27,303 nt of DNA, from contig JAIESC010000159.1 in assembly GCA_019746355.1 (NCBI GenBank), positions 1-27,303 of the forward strand, written 5' to 3'. This stretch comes from Xanthobacteraceae bacterium (GTDB taxonomy: Bacteria > Pseudomonadota > Alphaproteobacteria > Rhizobiales > Xanthobacteraceae). Both the position numbers and the translations under genes were made by a program. How positions within the stretch are numbered: position 1 is the first letter of the stretch; each line of letters opens with the position of its first letter. Of this stretch, positions 8,885 to 15,697 are shown in pieces. The notes beneath the pieces were generated by a model. The model did no database searches. It saw nothing but the letters and a program-made list of their open reading frames with translations, and was not told where the DNA came from.

Positions 8885-9484
8885 CTATGCCGCTTCGGGA
8901 AGATGCCGGAGCTGCACCGGCAGCTTCGCGGCGATCTCGTCGTCGGTGAGATCGTCGAGCGGCTTCAGGACCGTGCCGAGACCGCCGCAATAGACGAGCA
9001 CGGTGCGCTTGCCCTGCAGGTGAGCCGACCAGCCCTTGCCGGCGTAGCCGCGGTAGTCGTCATGCGTGCTCGACCAGATGTGCTCGAGGCGTTCGCCGCG
9101 CGTCATGGCGCGCATCGGCCTGGACTCGCGCTCGATGATCGTCCGCTTCATCTGCTCGGGCGCGCCGCGATCGGACAGGTCGCAATAGCCGTGGAAGAAG
9201 CGCTTGCGACCGTCAATCCGGAGCGAGAAGAAGACGCTGGTGACGTTGTCCGTCATGAACTCGCGCATCGCGAACATATCGGCGCGCATCCAGAGCGGCG
9301 GCAGAATCTCGAGCATATAGTCATGCTCGGGCTCGGCGATCTCGAACCACTCGCCGGCAAAGAGAGGCGCGGCATCGCCTGCCCCGTAGCCCGGATCGCC
9401 ACGATGGCGGTTGAAGAGACGGTGCATCTCATGGCGCGTGGCGACGCCCTGAAAGATCTTGCGAATGGTCGGGAGGGTGTGCAT
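8885..9484 (-). CDS. DUF1419 domain-containing protein
   Basis: A 199-aa soluble protein starting MHTLPTIRKIFQGVATRHEM and carrying LFNRHRGDPGYG, FEIAEPEHDYMLEILPPLWM and FFSLRIDGRKRFFHGYCDLS. I recognise this as the DUF1419 family, found on rhizobial and related plasmids. No enzymatic motif is evident and the function is unknown. A GGAGCCGCC run is close upstream of the ATG, giving modest support for the start. Its 249-base leader back to DUF5983 contains a palindromic repeat shared with the leader of the DUF6878-like gene. A hairpin terminator follows it. It is probably expressed separately from the methylase/helicase. Confidence 0.75.
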   Translation of the reverse strand: MHTLPTIRKIFQGVATRHEMHRLFNRHRGDPGYGAGDAAPLFAGEWFEIAEPEHDYMLEILPPLWMRADMFAMREFMTDNVTSVFFSLRIDGRKRFFHGYCDLSDRGAPEQMKRTIIERESRPMRAMTRGERLEHIWSSTHDDYRGYAGKGWSAHLQGKRTVLVYCGGLGTVLKPLDDLTDDEIAAKLPVQLRHLPEAA

Positions 9485-9569
9485 GGCGGCTCCTTTCGGC
9501 CTGGCGGGCCGAAGCGCGAGCGATCCGCCTGATCCCTCATCATTTCAGCCCTTCATACCCCTCCCGCGG

Positions 9570-9653
9570 GCCGCCTCTCCGGTCCGGCGGGTCAAGGGCC
9601 GCGGCACGCGGGCGAAGCGCACCCTTGACGCGACGGCCGGGCATGCGGCAGCG
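9570..9653. repeat. Palindromic leader repeat, copy 1
   Basis: About 84 bases nearly identical to 13043-13125. The core is an imperfect inverted repeat: ccggcgggtcaaggg (9584-9598) and cccttgacgcgacgg (9622-9636), 13 of 15 pairs, with a 23-base loop. It is followed by cggccgggcatgcggcagcg, also shared. It lies 86-169 bases upstream of the DUF1419 start. It could be an RNA leader hairpin, a protein-binding dyad or a repetitive palindrome. Confidence 0.75.
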
Positions 9654-9733
9654 CGTTCTCATTCCTCCTCTCGATTCCGCCTTCCTCCCTCATCGTTCGC
9701 GCCGGGCGTTTGCCCGGAAGGTCGCCCACGGCA

Positions 9734-10027
9734 TTACCAATCGTAGCTCGGCAGATCCGCGATCAGGCTGCCGTCGCAATCGAACAGGATGTAGTCGAGG
9801 CCCTGCTGTCGTCCCCATGTCATGACGCCAAAGAGATCGTCCGGGATCACACCTGGACCGGCGCCGCTGTTCTCGTCATGGGCGTAGACGAACCAGCCAT
9901 ATTCGCCGTATGGCCCGCCCGCGCACGGCCATGCGCTGGCCGGTGTCTTGTCGAGATACCGTGCCGTTTGCTCTGTCAGATGTGCTGTCGACACCACGAT
10001 GAAGCGTCGAATGTCATGATCGTTCAT
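9734..10027 (-). CDS. DUF5983 family protein
   Basis: A 97-aa acidic protein. It has STAHLTEQTARYLDKTP, WPCAGGPYGEYGWFVYAHDE and a C terminus FDCDGSLIADLPSYDW, which I recognise as the DUF5983 family of plasmid- and ICE-borne small proteins. The function is unknown; the acidic, compact make-up would suit a protein-binding or antirestriction-like role, but nothing in the sequence shows this. GAGGAGA lies 7 bases before the ATG. It follows the DUF6915 gene by 31 bases, so the two are almost certainly cotranscribed. Confidence 0.75.
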   Translation of the reverse strand: MNDHDIRRFIVVSTAHLTEQTARYLDKTPASAWPCAGGPYGEYGWFVYAHDENSGAGPGVIPDDLFGVMTWGRQQGLDYILFDCDGSLIADLPSYDW

Positions 10028-10058
10028 GGCTGTTCTCCTCGGTTTGGGGATCTCGACG

Positions 10059-10721
10059 TCAGGTCAGGCCGAGCTTCTGGGGCGACGTCGCCTGCAGCAT
10101 CCATCGCGCCCCGCGAATTCGTCGCAGCACGTCGACTGCGGGCGGGATGCGGCCGAGCACGGTCTGGACATGCCGTTCCGCGACGACCCGCGTCGGAACG
10201 CGCTGGCCGGCGCCGATCTCAAGCGTCGCGCCGAACCTCTCCTCCGCCTCGAAGATGCCGAAGCTGTGATGGCGGAACAGCAGATGCACAGCGCCCTCGC
10301 ACCAACCGTGCGTGGCGACGAACCAGTCATGGAGCGCGAGATAGCAGGCGGCATCGCCGCCGAACCGCCGTGCGCTTGCGATTGCAAGCTCCGAGGTCGG
10401 CGGGACATCCTGCGGGAGCCAGTCCGGGACATCGACGTCGGCAAGCCAGTCGCGTGCGCGCGGGATGATGCCGCAATCCTCGTCGACGTGCTGGAGCCCG
10501 AGATCGCGCAACGAGATGGCGGCGCCAGCGCTGTTACGGACCGACGGCCCGAACACCTCGATGGCTTCCGCAACGCCTTCCAGATGATGGCGCAGCGCGC
10601 GATGGGCGAACCGGCATTGGATCGATTTCGTCGCGTCGAACCAGGAATGGCAGGAAAAGTAATCCTGCCAAACGCCGCCATAGAGACGTACAGACGAGCG
10701 CGCGTGGTCGTAGGGGTGCAT
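10059..10721 (-). CDS. Tandem DUF6915 protein (two copies of the domain)
   Basis: A 220-aa protein. The N-terminal half (HPYDHARSSVRLYGG, HSWFDATKS, FAHRALRHHLEG, LQHVDEDCG) matches my memory of the DUF6915 family. The C-terminal half (SARRFGG, HDWFVATHG, LLFRHHSFG, ERHVQTVLGRIP) is a second copy that aligns without gaps at an offset of exactly 106 residues. Residues kept in both include G15/G121, Y21/Y127, H25/H131, W27/W133, R44-H46/R150-H152, F57-G58/F163-G164, H78-V79/H184-V185, G84/G190 and P87/P193. The conserved His/Asp/Glu set could be metal-binding, which is inference. The ATG at 10721 has AAGGAGG five bases upstream, which rules out the longer frame starting at 10916. It sits 52 bases after the PcfJ-like gene and before DUF5983 in one operon. 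Confidence 0.75.
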   Translation of the reverse strand: MHPYDHARSSVRLYGGVWQDYFSCHSWFDATKSIQCRFAHRALRHHLEGVAEAIEVFGPSVRNSAGAAISLRDLGLQHVDEDCGIIPRARDWLADVDVPDWLPQDVPPTSELAIASARRFGGDAACYLALHDWFVATHGWCEGAVHLLFRHHSFGIFEAEERFGATLEIGAGQRVPTRVVAERHVQTVLGRIPPAVDVLRRIRGARWMLQATSPQKLGLT

Positions 10722-10773
10722 GATGCCCTCCTTGTGTTTGTCGAGTTGATCGGATGATTCAGCGAACCGGCCG

Positions 10774-12552
10774 CTAGGAGCGGTCGGAGAGGGCCGCGAG
10801 ACCGCGGTCGACGGTCGCGACGAACCCGCTTTCGACGCACCAGTCGTCGAAATCTTCGGCGGCGTCGCGCGGAAGCAATGCTCGGTAAAGCGGATAAGCT
10901 TCCCGCGCGTGTCCAAGCGAGAGCGCGTTGCTGCGCCAGACGTAATCGCCGGTCTTCTGCATCCGCCGGCGATAGCGGTGAAGCTTCGCGCCGTTCATGG
11001 GATGCGCGCCGGAGCGGACGGCGCGCAGGAAATCGCGCAGCGCCTCGTGAAGGTCGTCCGGCGGTCGGGTGTTGCAGATGGCCTGGAACTGCCCGACGCG
11101 CAACGTCGGCGGCACGCCGTCGCCTTCAATCTTGATTTCCACGGTCGCGGACCGTTGTCTATCGCGACGCAGCGAGAGGATCTGTGTGTCGCCGCGGCGG
11201 CAGATCTCGTAGTAGCCGCCGACGCAATGACGCATCTCGTTGCCCTCGACGACGAGCTCGCCTGCCGAGGTCAGGGCGACGATCTCGTAGCGTCCGTCGG
11301 CGGAGCGCCAGGGTGCGCAGAGGCCAGGCCAACCCGGCCGTTCCGACGAATGCTCGTGACGCAGGGCCGACAATGACGCCGCGCGCCGATGCCAGGCCTC
11401 AACGGCTTCGCGAAATGCTTTCGGCTTGCGCGATCCGACGATGGCGCGGTGAACACCACTCAGGAACTGTCGGTAGGCGGCGGTTCTCTGATAGCTCTCC
11501 GGAAACTTCAGCTCACGCGCGAAATCGCTCATGGCGCGGTTCACCAATGCCGATGATGGCATGCGGTGCGCGATGAGCGGCCGCAGGAGATCATCCGTCA
11601 GAGCGAGGATCGCGTCCTGGACTCCGCTCGCCTGCTCTTCGAAGTAATCTGGCCGGATCAGATGCGTCCGATGGGACGCCAGCCACGGCGAATTGGTCCA
11701 AGCCGCCGCACAGTCCGGCTCGCCTGCGCCGGGCCATTCGTGCCGGGGCACCGAATAGGCCTTCAGCCGACGGGCCGCGATCTCGAAATCTTCCCATTGC
11801 CCGAGCGCTGCTGCGGCGCTGCGTGCCCCGCGAAAGGCGCGCAGTTCGCCTGCGGTGAGGTTAAGGTGCGCCGCGAGGGCAGGGGAAAGCGGCTCGCCGT
11901 TGTCGATGACCGCAGTGATTTCTGGCACGCTCAGTGTGGTTGCCAGACTGCCAAACACCTCAATGGCCTGCGCGCGACGTTTGAGCGTCTCGCCACGACG
12001 AACATCGCCGATGCAGTTCGGCGCAAGCAACCAAAGGAGGCCGGAGTTGAGGGCACGCGCCGAGTTCGCGTACTTTGGAGCATCGCGGGTCAAGATCGCC
12101 GCCAGATGTCGTTCGCAGAGTTCGTCGACCCGCTTGGTGATGGCGACCCCCGCGGCGGCCAGTCGCTCGGTCATGGACGTCACGGACGTGGCAGCCACGC
12201 CCTTTTCCAGCATGACGGCCACGAATTGAGGAAATCCGCTTTCATCGAGCCAGGATGAGAGATCGAGCCGCGCATGTCCGCGGTCGCGACGTGCCGCGTC
12301 GCTGACGACGTCGGCGACCTTGCGCATGATGGTTGCAGCGGGGCTATCGGGCGGCGGTAAGGGCCGAACCGACAGCACTACATCGAGATGATTGGCCCGC
12401 GTCTTGGCGTGCAGCCGGGCTTTCGACAGGGCGACCATTGCGACGACGGATCGTGCGCAATGCGTAGCGCGATACGGCGCGAATTGTGGGCAGAGGCCGA
12501 CGAGCTCGGCGACCACGGTGGCTTCCAACTCCGACCAGGCGTTGGCGATCAT
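10774..12552 (-). CDS. PcfJ-like domain protein
   Basis: A 592-aa protein. Its C-terminal third carries the PcfJ-like signature: EGNEMRHCVGGYYEICRRGD near residue 440, then ILSLRRDRQRSATVEIKIEG and VGQFQAICNTRPPDDL. PcfJ is named from the conjugative plasmid pCF10, and relatives are common on mobile elements; the biochemical role is unknown. The N-terminal two thirds are predicted helical and unrecognised. The start overlaps the DUF6878-like stop by four bases (ATGA, 12549-12552), with GGGGGAG 8 bases upstream. It is the second gene of the operon DUF6878-like, PcfJ, DUF6915, DUF5983. Confidence 0.75.
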   Translation of the reverse strand: MIANAWSELEATVVAELVGLCPQFAPYRATHCARSVVAMVALSKARLHAKTRANHLDVVLSVRPLPPPDSPAATIMRKVADVVSDAARRDRGHARLDLSSWLDESGFPQFVAVMLEKGVAATSVTSMTERLAAAGVAITKRVDELCERHLAAILTRDAPKYANSARALNSGLLWLLAPNCIGDVRRGETLKRRAQAIEVFGSLATTLSVPEITAVIDNGEPLSPALAAHLNLTAGELRAFRGARSAAAALGQWEDFEIAARRLKAYSVPRHEWPGAGEPDCAAAWTNSPWLASHRTHLIRPDYFEEQASGVQDAILALTDDLLRPLIAHRMPSSALVNRAMSDFARELKFPESYQRTAAYRQFLSGVHRAIVGSRKPKAFREAVEAWHRRAASLSALRHEHSSERPGWPGLCAPWRSADGRYEIVALTSAGELVVEGNEMRHCVGGYYEICRRGDTQILSLRRDRQRSATVEIKIEGDGVPPTLRVGQFQAICNTRPPDDLHEALRDFLRAVRSGAHPMNGAKLHRYRRRMQKTGDYVWRSNALSLGHAREAYPLYRALLPRDAAEDFDDWCVESGFVATVDRGLAALSDRS

Positions 12553-12998
12553 GACCGCGTCTCCCCCTCGTCGGCGGAGGCGTCGACATCATCGTCGTCA
12601 TCGTCGAAGGCTTCATCCTCATCGATGAATGCGTCCTCATCATCATCGTCGCCGTAGTCGCCCTCTTCGCGATACGTCATGTCGCAGTCGAAGCGGAGTT
12701 CGTCATCCTCGGCGAAAGGCCGGATGGTGACCGTGCCGTAGCCGCCCTCATTGTTGATCCAGTCGCCTTCGGGAAGCTCGGCGACAAGATCGTCGAGAAG
12801 CCACGACAACGTCCGCACGCGGTTGTTGCCGTCGATCCCGGTCGGAATATCGGGAAGCGTCTCGAGCGTGCGGCCGTCGATATGCTGGATCCGCTCGAGC
12901 GTGGTCGCGCCCGAGTCTCCGCCGCCGTCGAGTGAGTATTCCAGTTCCGCAACGCCGATCGCGCGTAACAGCGCGATCGCGATTTCTCCTCTCTCCAT
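12549..12998 (-). CDS. DUF6878-like protein with a long acidic tail
   Basis: A 149-aa protein. The core has a VAELEYSLDGGGDSG stretch and a later DWINNEGGYGTVTI stretch, which resemble the two conserved blocks I recall for DUF6878. The last 39 residues hold 23 Asp or Glu, encoded by imperfect GAT/GAC/GAG trinucleotide runs. The start is placed at ATG 12998, where AGGAAAGGG precedes it, not at the in-frame ATG near 13031. It heads the PcfJ operon and is divergent from the Phd/RelE module. An acidic tail could mimic DNA or bind basic proteins, but this is speculation. The family call is moderate. Confidence 0.6.
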   Translation of the reverse strand: MERGEIAIALLRAIGVAELEYSLDGGGDSGATTLERIQHIDGRTLETLPDIPTGIDGNNRVRTLSWLLDDLVAELPEGDWINNEGGYGTVTIRPFAEDDELRFDCDMTYREEGDYGDDDDEDAFIDEDEAFDDDDDDVDASADEGETRS

Positions 12999-13042
12999 CG
13001 TCTTGCCCTTTCCTGAAGATGTCGAAGACATCTCCAGGCGCG

Positions 13043-13125
13043 GCCGCCTCTCCGGCCCGGCGGGTCAAGGGCCGCGGAACGCGGGCGAAGCCTCCCTTGA
13101 CGCGCCGGCCGGGCATGCGGCAGCG
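13043..13125. repeat. Palindromic leader repeat, copy 2
   Basis: The second copy of the element at 9570-9653, with few differences. Its arms ccggcgggtcaaggg (13057-13071) and cccttgacgcgccgg (13094-13108) pair at 14 of 15 positions around a 22-base loop. It lies 45-127 bases upstream of the DUF6878-like start, inside the divergent region shared with the phd promoter. Confidence 0.75.
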
Positions 13126-13143
13126 AGATTTCACCCCCTTTCG

Positions 13144-13174
13144 TTCGGACCATATTCGGTCTATATTCTGGTCT
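13144..13174 (+). promoter_or_regulatory. Operator/promoter region of the Phd/RelE module
   Basis: Three phased repeats at 11-base spacing, ttcggac (13144), ttcggtc (13155) and ttctggtc (13166), overlap a TATATT -10-like hexamer at 13162-13167. They end about 20 bases before the antitoxin ATG. Phd/YefM antitoxins normally repress their own operon, so these are likely antitoxin binding sites. No good -35 is visible. Confidence 0.55.
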
Positions 13175-13192
13175 GATCCAAAGGTGATTCAA

Positions 13193-13465
13193 ATGAAGCT
13201 GTCCGACCGGGTGAAACCCCTCAGCCATCTCAAGGCGCATGCGCCGGAGATCATTCGCGGCCTGGCCGAGGGGCAGGAGCCCGTCGTGATCACGGTGCAT
13301 GGCGAAGCCAAAGCGGTGCTGCAGGACGTGGCGCGCTACGAGCAGACGCAGGAAACCCTCGCGCTGCTCAAGGTGCTTGCCCTGACCAATGCCCAGGTCG
13401 AGGCCGGCAAGGTCCGTCCCGCCGGCGAGGCCTTCAAGCGCGTTCGCGCGCGCGTCAAAGGCTGA
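13193..13465 (+). CDS. Phd/YefM-family antitoxin
   Basis: A 90-aa protein beginning MKLSDRVKPLSHLKAHAPEI, with EPVVITVHGEAKAVLQDVAR. This is the Phd/YefM N-terminal DNA-binding fold with its strand-helix pattern; the C-terminal part (about 55-90) would wrap the toxin. The ATG at 13193 has AAAGGTGA upstream and fits the family length, so the long open frame from 12932 is not used. It lies nine bases before the toxin gene. It should neutralise the toxin and repress the module through the phased repeats just upstream. Confidence 0.88.
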   Translation: MKLSDRVKPLSHLKAHAPEIIRGLAEGQEPVVITVHGEAKAVLQDVARYEQTQETLALLKVLALTNAQVEAGKVRPAGEAFKRVRARVKG

Positions 13466-13474
13466 TCGCGCCCG

Positions 13475-13798
13475 ATGCGCTTTCGCGTGCTGCTCGCCGA
13501 GGATGCCGAGCGGGACATCGAGGACATCTATCGCTACATCGCGCGCCATGATTCGGTCGGCAATGCGGACCGTGTGCTGGCCGCGCTGGAAGCGGCCTGC
13601 GAGCGGCTGTCCGAGATGCCCGAACGCGGCAACATCCCGAAGGAGCTGGACGGTCTCGGGATCACCGATTATCGCGAGGCGCACTACAAGCCGTATCGCG
13701 TCATCTATCGGATCATGGGACGCGACGTGGTGGTCTACTGCATCGTCGACGGCCGGCGTGACATGCAAACCTTCCTGGCGCGCCGCCTTTTGCGCTGA
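13475..13798 (+). CDS. RelE/ParE-family toxin
   Basis: A 107-aa toxin of the RelE/ParE superfamily. It shows the N-terminal strand and helix pair (FRVLLAEDAERDIEDIYRYI), then a helix with ALEAACERLSEMPERGN and the C-terminal sheet YKPYRVIYRIMGRDVVVYCI ending in DGRRDMQTFLARRLL. The YRVIYRI strand with basic residues is typical of the family. The target could be ribosome-bound mRNA (RelE-like) or gyrase (ParE-like); the sequence alone does not decide this. It is translated with the antitoxin and converges on the toprim gene, with only eight bases between their stops. Confidence 0.88.
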   Translation: MRFRVLLAEDAERDIEDIYRYIARHDSVGNADRVLAALEAACERLSEMPERGNIPKELDGLGITDYREAHYKPYRVIYRIMGRDVVVYCIVDGRRDMQTFLARRLLR

Positions 13799-13806
13799 AG
13801 CGGGCG

Positions 13807-14712
13807 CTATCGCTTCGTTCGCAGCACCTGCTTCAGATCCTCGTTCCAGTCGTCATGCGACGGTCGAAGCCGATCGTAGCCGGCGCGGACATCCTCTGCG
13901 ATGGCGCGCAGGCGGTCGCCGAACACGTCGCCCTGCAGGTTGCTGTCGGTCGCAGCGACAAGCACCATCCCTGGCCGTCCGGCCACCGCGCGGATTGCAG
14001 CTTCCGTCGCCGGCGACCAGCCGCCGCCGGTGCTGACATAGAGCGAATCGTGGCGCAGGCCCTCGATTGCAGCGAGGCTCATCGCGTCGATCGCCGCCTC
14101 GGTCGTGCAGAGGCGCTGCGCCTGCGCCGCGCCGAGGCGGAACAGCACCTTCGACCCATCGGTCGCGAAGCCGCGCCATTCCGGGCCGCGCTCTTCCCAG
14201 CCGACGACAGCGCCCGCGTCGTCGGTATGCGCCGCCCACATGCTGCCATAAGGCCCTTCACGCAGCCGGTCCTGATCGACGGCCTCCTGAACCAGATGAT
14301 CGGGAATGGCGCGCGTCTCGGCGAGATAGCGCCAGGTCGGCGAGCCGGGCCGCGGCTTGAGGCGCGCGGCCCAGCGGTGCGCGAGGGGCGCCGTCGGCTT
14401 CGTCCGCGCCGGGCGTTTCCAGGACGGCTGCGTCGGCGTGAAGCCGACAAGATCGGCGACCTGCTGCAACGCCGCCGGAAAGCCGGCTGCGCCGAGATGC
14501 TCGGCGAGGTCGAAGACATCGCCCTTCGCGTCCGATGTCGGATCGAACCAGCCGCGGCCGTCATGAATGACGATAACGATCTGGCCCTCGCCGCGACGGT
14601 ACTTGACCGCCTTGCGAGTGCTCTCCTGCAGGTCGACCTTCCAACCTGCCTTCTCCAGGACGGACGCACAGGGCACCTTCCCCCGCAGCTCGTCGATGTC
14701 TTTCTTCTCCAT
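13807..14712 (-). CDS. DUF3991 and toprim domain-containing protein
   Basis: A 301-aa protein. The N-terminal part (VPCASVLEKAGWKVDLQEST, KYRRGEGQIVIVIHDGRGWF, DAKGDVFDLAEHLGAAGF) is a zinc-finger-like or CHC2-like region without the cysteines, followed by a DUF3991-type segment (IPDHLVQEAVDQDRLREGPY, GWEERGPEWRGF). A toprim domain follows, with the acidic motif TEAAIDAMSLAAIEG and VAATDSNLQGDVFGDRL. It is related to plasmid primases and mobilisation proteins and probably acts on DNA ends or in priming. ATG 14712 is chosen because family members begin MEK at this point; no good ribosome site is visible, and the frame stays open to 15090. Its leader holds a diverged copy of the palindromic repeat. 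Confidence 0.82.
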   Translation of the reverse strand: MEKKDIDELRGKVPCASVLEKAGWKVDLQESTRKAVKYRRGEGQIVIVIHDGRGWFDPTSDAKGDVFDLAEHLGAAGFPAALQQVADLVGFTPTQPSWKRPARTKPTAPLAHRWAARLKPRPGSPTWRYLAETRAIPDHLVQEAVDQDRLREGPYGSMWAAHTDDAGAVVGWEERGPEWRGFATDGSKVLFRLGAAQAQRLCTTEAAIDAMSLAAIEGLRHDSLYVSTGGGWSPATEAAIRAVAGRPGMVLVAATDSNLQGDVFGDRLRAIAEDVRAGYDRLRPSHDDWNEDLKQVLRTKR

Positions 14713-15206
14713 GACACTTACGCCGAACCCGCCGCGCCGGCGATGTCCAGCCCTTTCTTCGGTTGGCTTCGCATTTCCCGTCCTTGACGGGACAAGGCCG
14801 ACCAGCCGCGAAGCCTGCCGGGTGCAAGGGCGCGTTGACAAGGCCTCGCATGTGTCGGGCTCCGGGCGCGGCGAAGCCTCCCTTGCGGCCGGCATGGCGC
14901 AAGCGGCAGCGGGGCGCTCCTTCCGCCCGCATCCCTCACCCGGCCGATCGGCCGCCGCCGGCGGCTTTGCCACAGGGACATGAGGTTCGTGAGGCCCGTC
15001 GGATTCGACAGGGTGTGCGGCGCGCCCTGCCGATGGATGCTCCGGCCTCCGGCGCCAGCGTCGGCATGGGAGCGATCGGAATGCGAACAAGTGGAATGGC
15101 GCGACTGCTCGGGCTTGACGCGGAGGCCGGCAAGCCCGCAGCCGCGACCGAGCCCGTGGCGCCGGCCAGGCCGAACGCCAACCGGGATCAAACGGGGAGA
15201 CATCAC
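14713..15206. other. 494-base noncoding divergent region with a diverged palindromic repeat
   Basis: The region lies between the leftward toprim gene and the rightward DUF736 gene. Near the toprim start it holds a short dyad CCTTG-N6-CAAGG (14782-14797). A decayed third copy of the leader repeat follows (14818-14911): ccgggtgcaaggg, then gcgaagcctcccttg, with GCAAGGG/CCCTTGC arms and a longer loop. The rest, about 14912-15206, shows no clear gene, repeat or consensus promoter. The frame of DUF736 stays open back to 14763, but the composition does not look coding. Confidence 0.5.
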
Positions 15207-15533
15207 ATGCCAGCCATCGGCTACGTCAACAAGCTCGACGACGGCTCCTATCGCGGCACGCTGCGGACGCTGTCGATTTCCGCGGCGTTGAAGATCATGC
15301 CGAACAAGGAAAAGAAGCCGGACAGCGATCAGCCCGACTATCGCGTCTATGCCAATGGCGCGGAAATCGGCGGCGCGTGGATTCGCAAGAACAAAGAGAA
15401 CGGGGCCGACTATGTGTCGGTCTCGATCTCGGCGCCGGAGTTCGGCCCACGCCGGCTTTTCGCTAATCTCGGCCGGGCCGCAGGTTCGGAAAGCGACGAC
15501 GAATTCGCGGTGATCTGGAATCCCACGGAATAG
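15207..15533 (+). CDS. DUF736 family protein
   Basis: A 108-aa protein starting MPAIGYVNKLDDGSYRGTLR, with PDYRVYANGAEIGGAWIRKN and YVSVSISAPEFGPRRLFANL. This is the DUF736 signature: a small beta-rich, single-domain family found on plasmids and ICEs across Alphaproteobacteria. The function is not established; a single-stranded DNA- or RNA-binding OB-like role is only a guess. GGAGA lies about 6 bases before the ATG and supports this start over the open in-frame upstream extension. It is followed by a palindrome-rich spacer and then the SRAP gene, in the same direction. Confidence 0.9.
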   Translation: MPAIGYVNKLDDGSYRGTLRTLSISAALKIMPNKEKKPDSDQPDYRVYANGAEIGGAWIRKNKENGADYVSVSISAPEFGPRRLFANLGRAAGSESDDEFAVIWNPTE

Positions 15534-15571
15534 ACATCGCGCGAACGCTGGCGACGGTGCTGCTCTGTCGC

Positions 15572-15661
15572 GTGAGGGATCGAAGCCCGAGGGGGGAAAA
15601 CCCGGCGGAGCCGGGGTTTCAGCGGAGCCGAGAGCCCGGTCCCGCAGGGACACGCCCTCAC
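15572..15661 (+). ncRNA. Candidate structured RNA or palindromic element between DUF736 and SRAP genes
   Basis: About 90 bases that can fold as a multi-branched structure. An outer stem GTGAGGG (15572-15578) pairs with CCCTCAC (15655-15661). An inner hairpin at 15598-15619 has AAACCC/GGGTTT plus GGC/GCC with one bulge. A second hairpin at 15639-15651 is GTCCC-GCA-GGGAC. The unpaired segments gaagcccgag and gagagcccg look like conserved joints. No long T tract follows, so a simple terminator is unlikely to be the whole story. I cannot name an RNA family; it may be a cis-acting leader of the SRAP gene, a processing element or a repeated DNA palindrome. Confidence 0.45.
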
Positions 15662-15697
15662 TCGCATTCGGTTCGGACCGGACCTAAATGAAGGTCC

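Noticed and set aside
4696..8949. Long plus-strand frames opposite the methylase/helicase
   Set aside because: They are antisense shadows of the 1697-residue gene, with low-complexity arginine-rich translations.
14713..15090. N-terminal extension of the toprim protein
   Set aside because: It translates the palindromic repeat as Arg/Pro/Ala-rich sequence; family members begin at the MEK residues.
14763..15206. In-frame upstream extension of DUF736
   Set aside because: DUF736 proteins start at MPAIGYV-like sequence, GGAGA precedes that ATG, and the extension has no coherent protein-like pattern.
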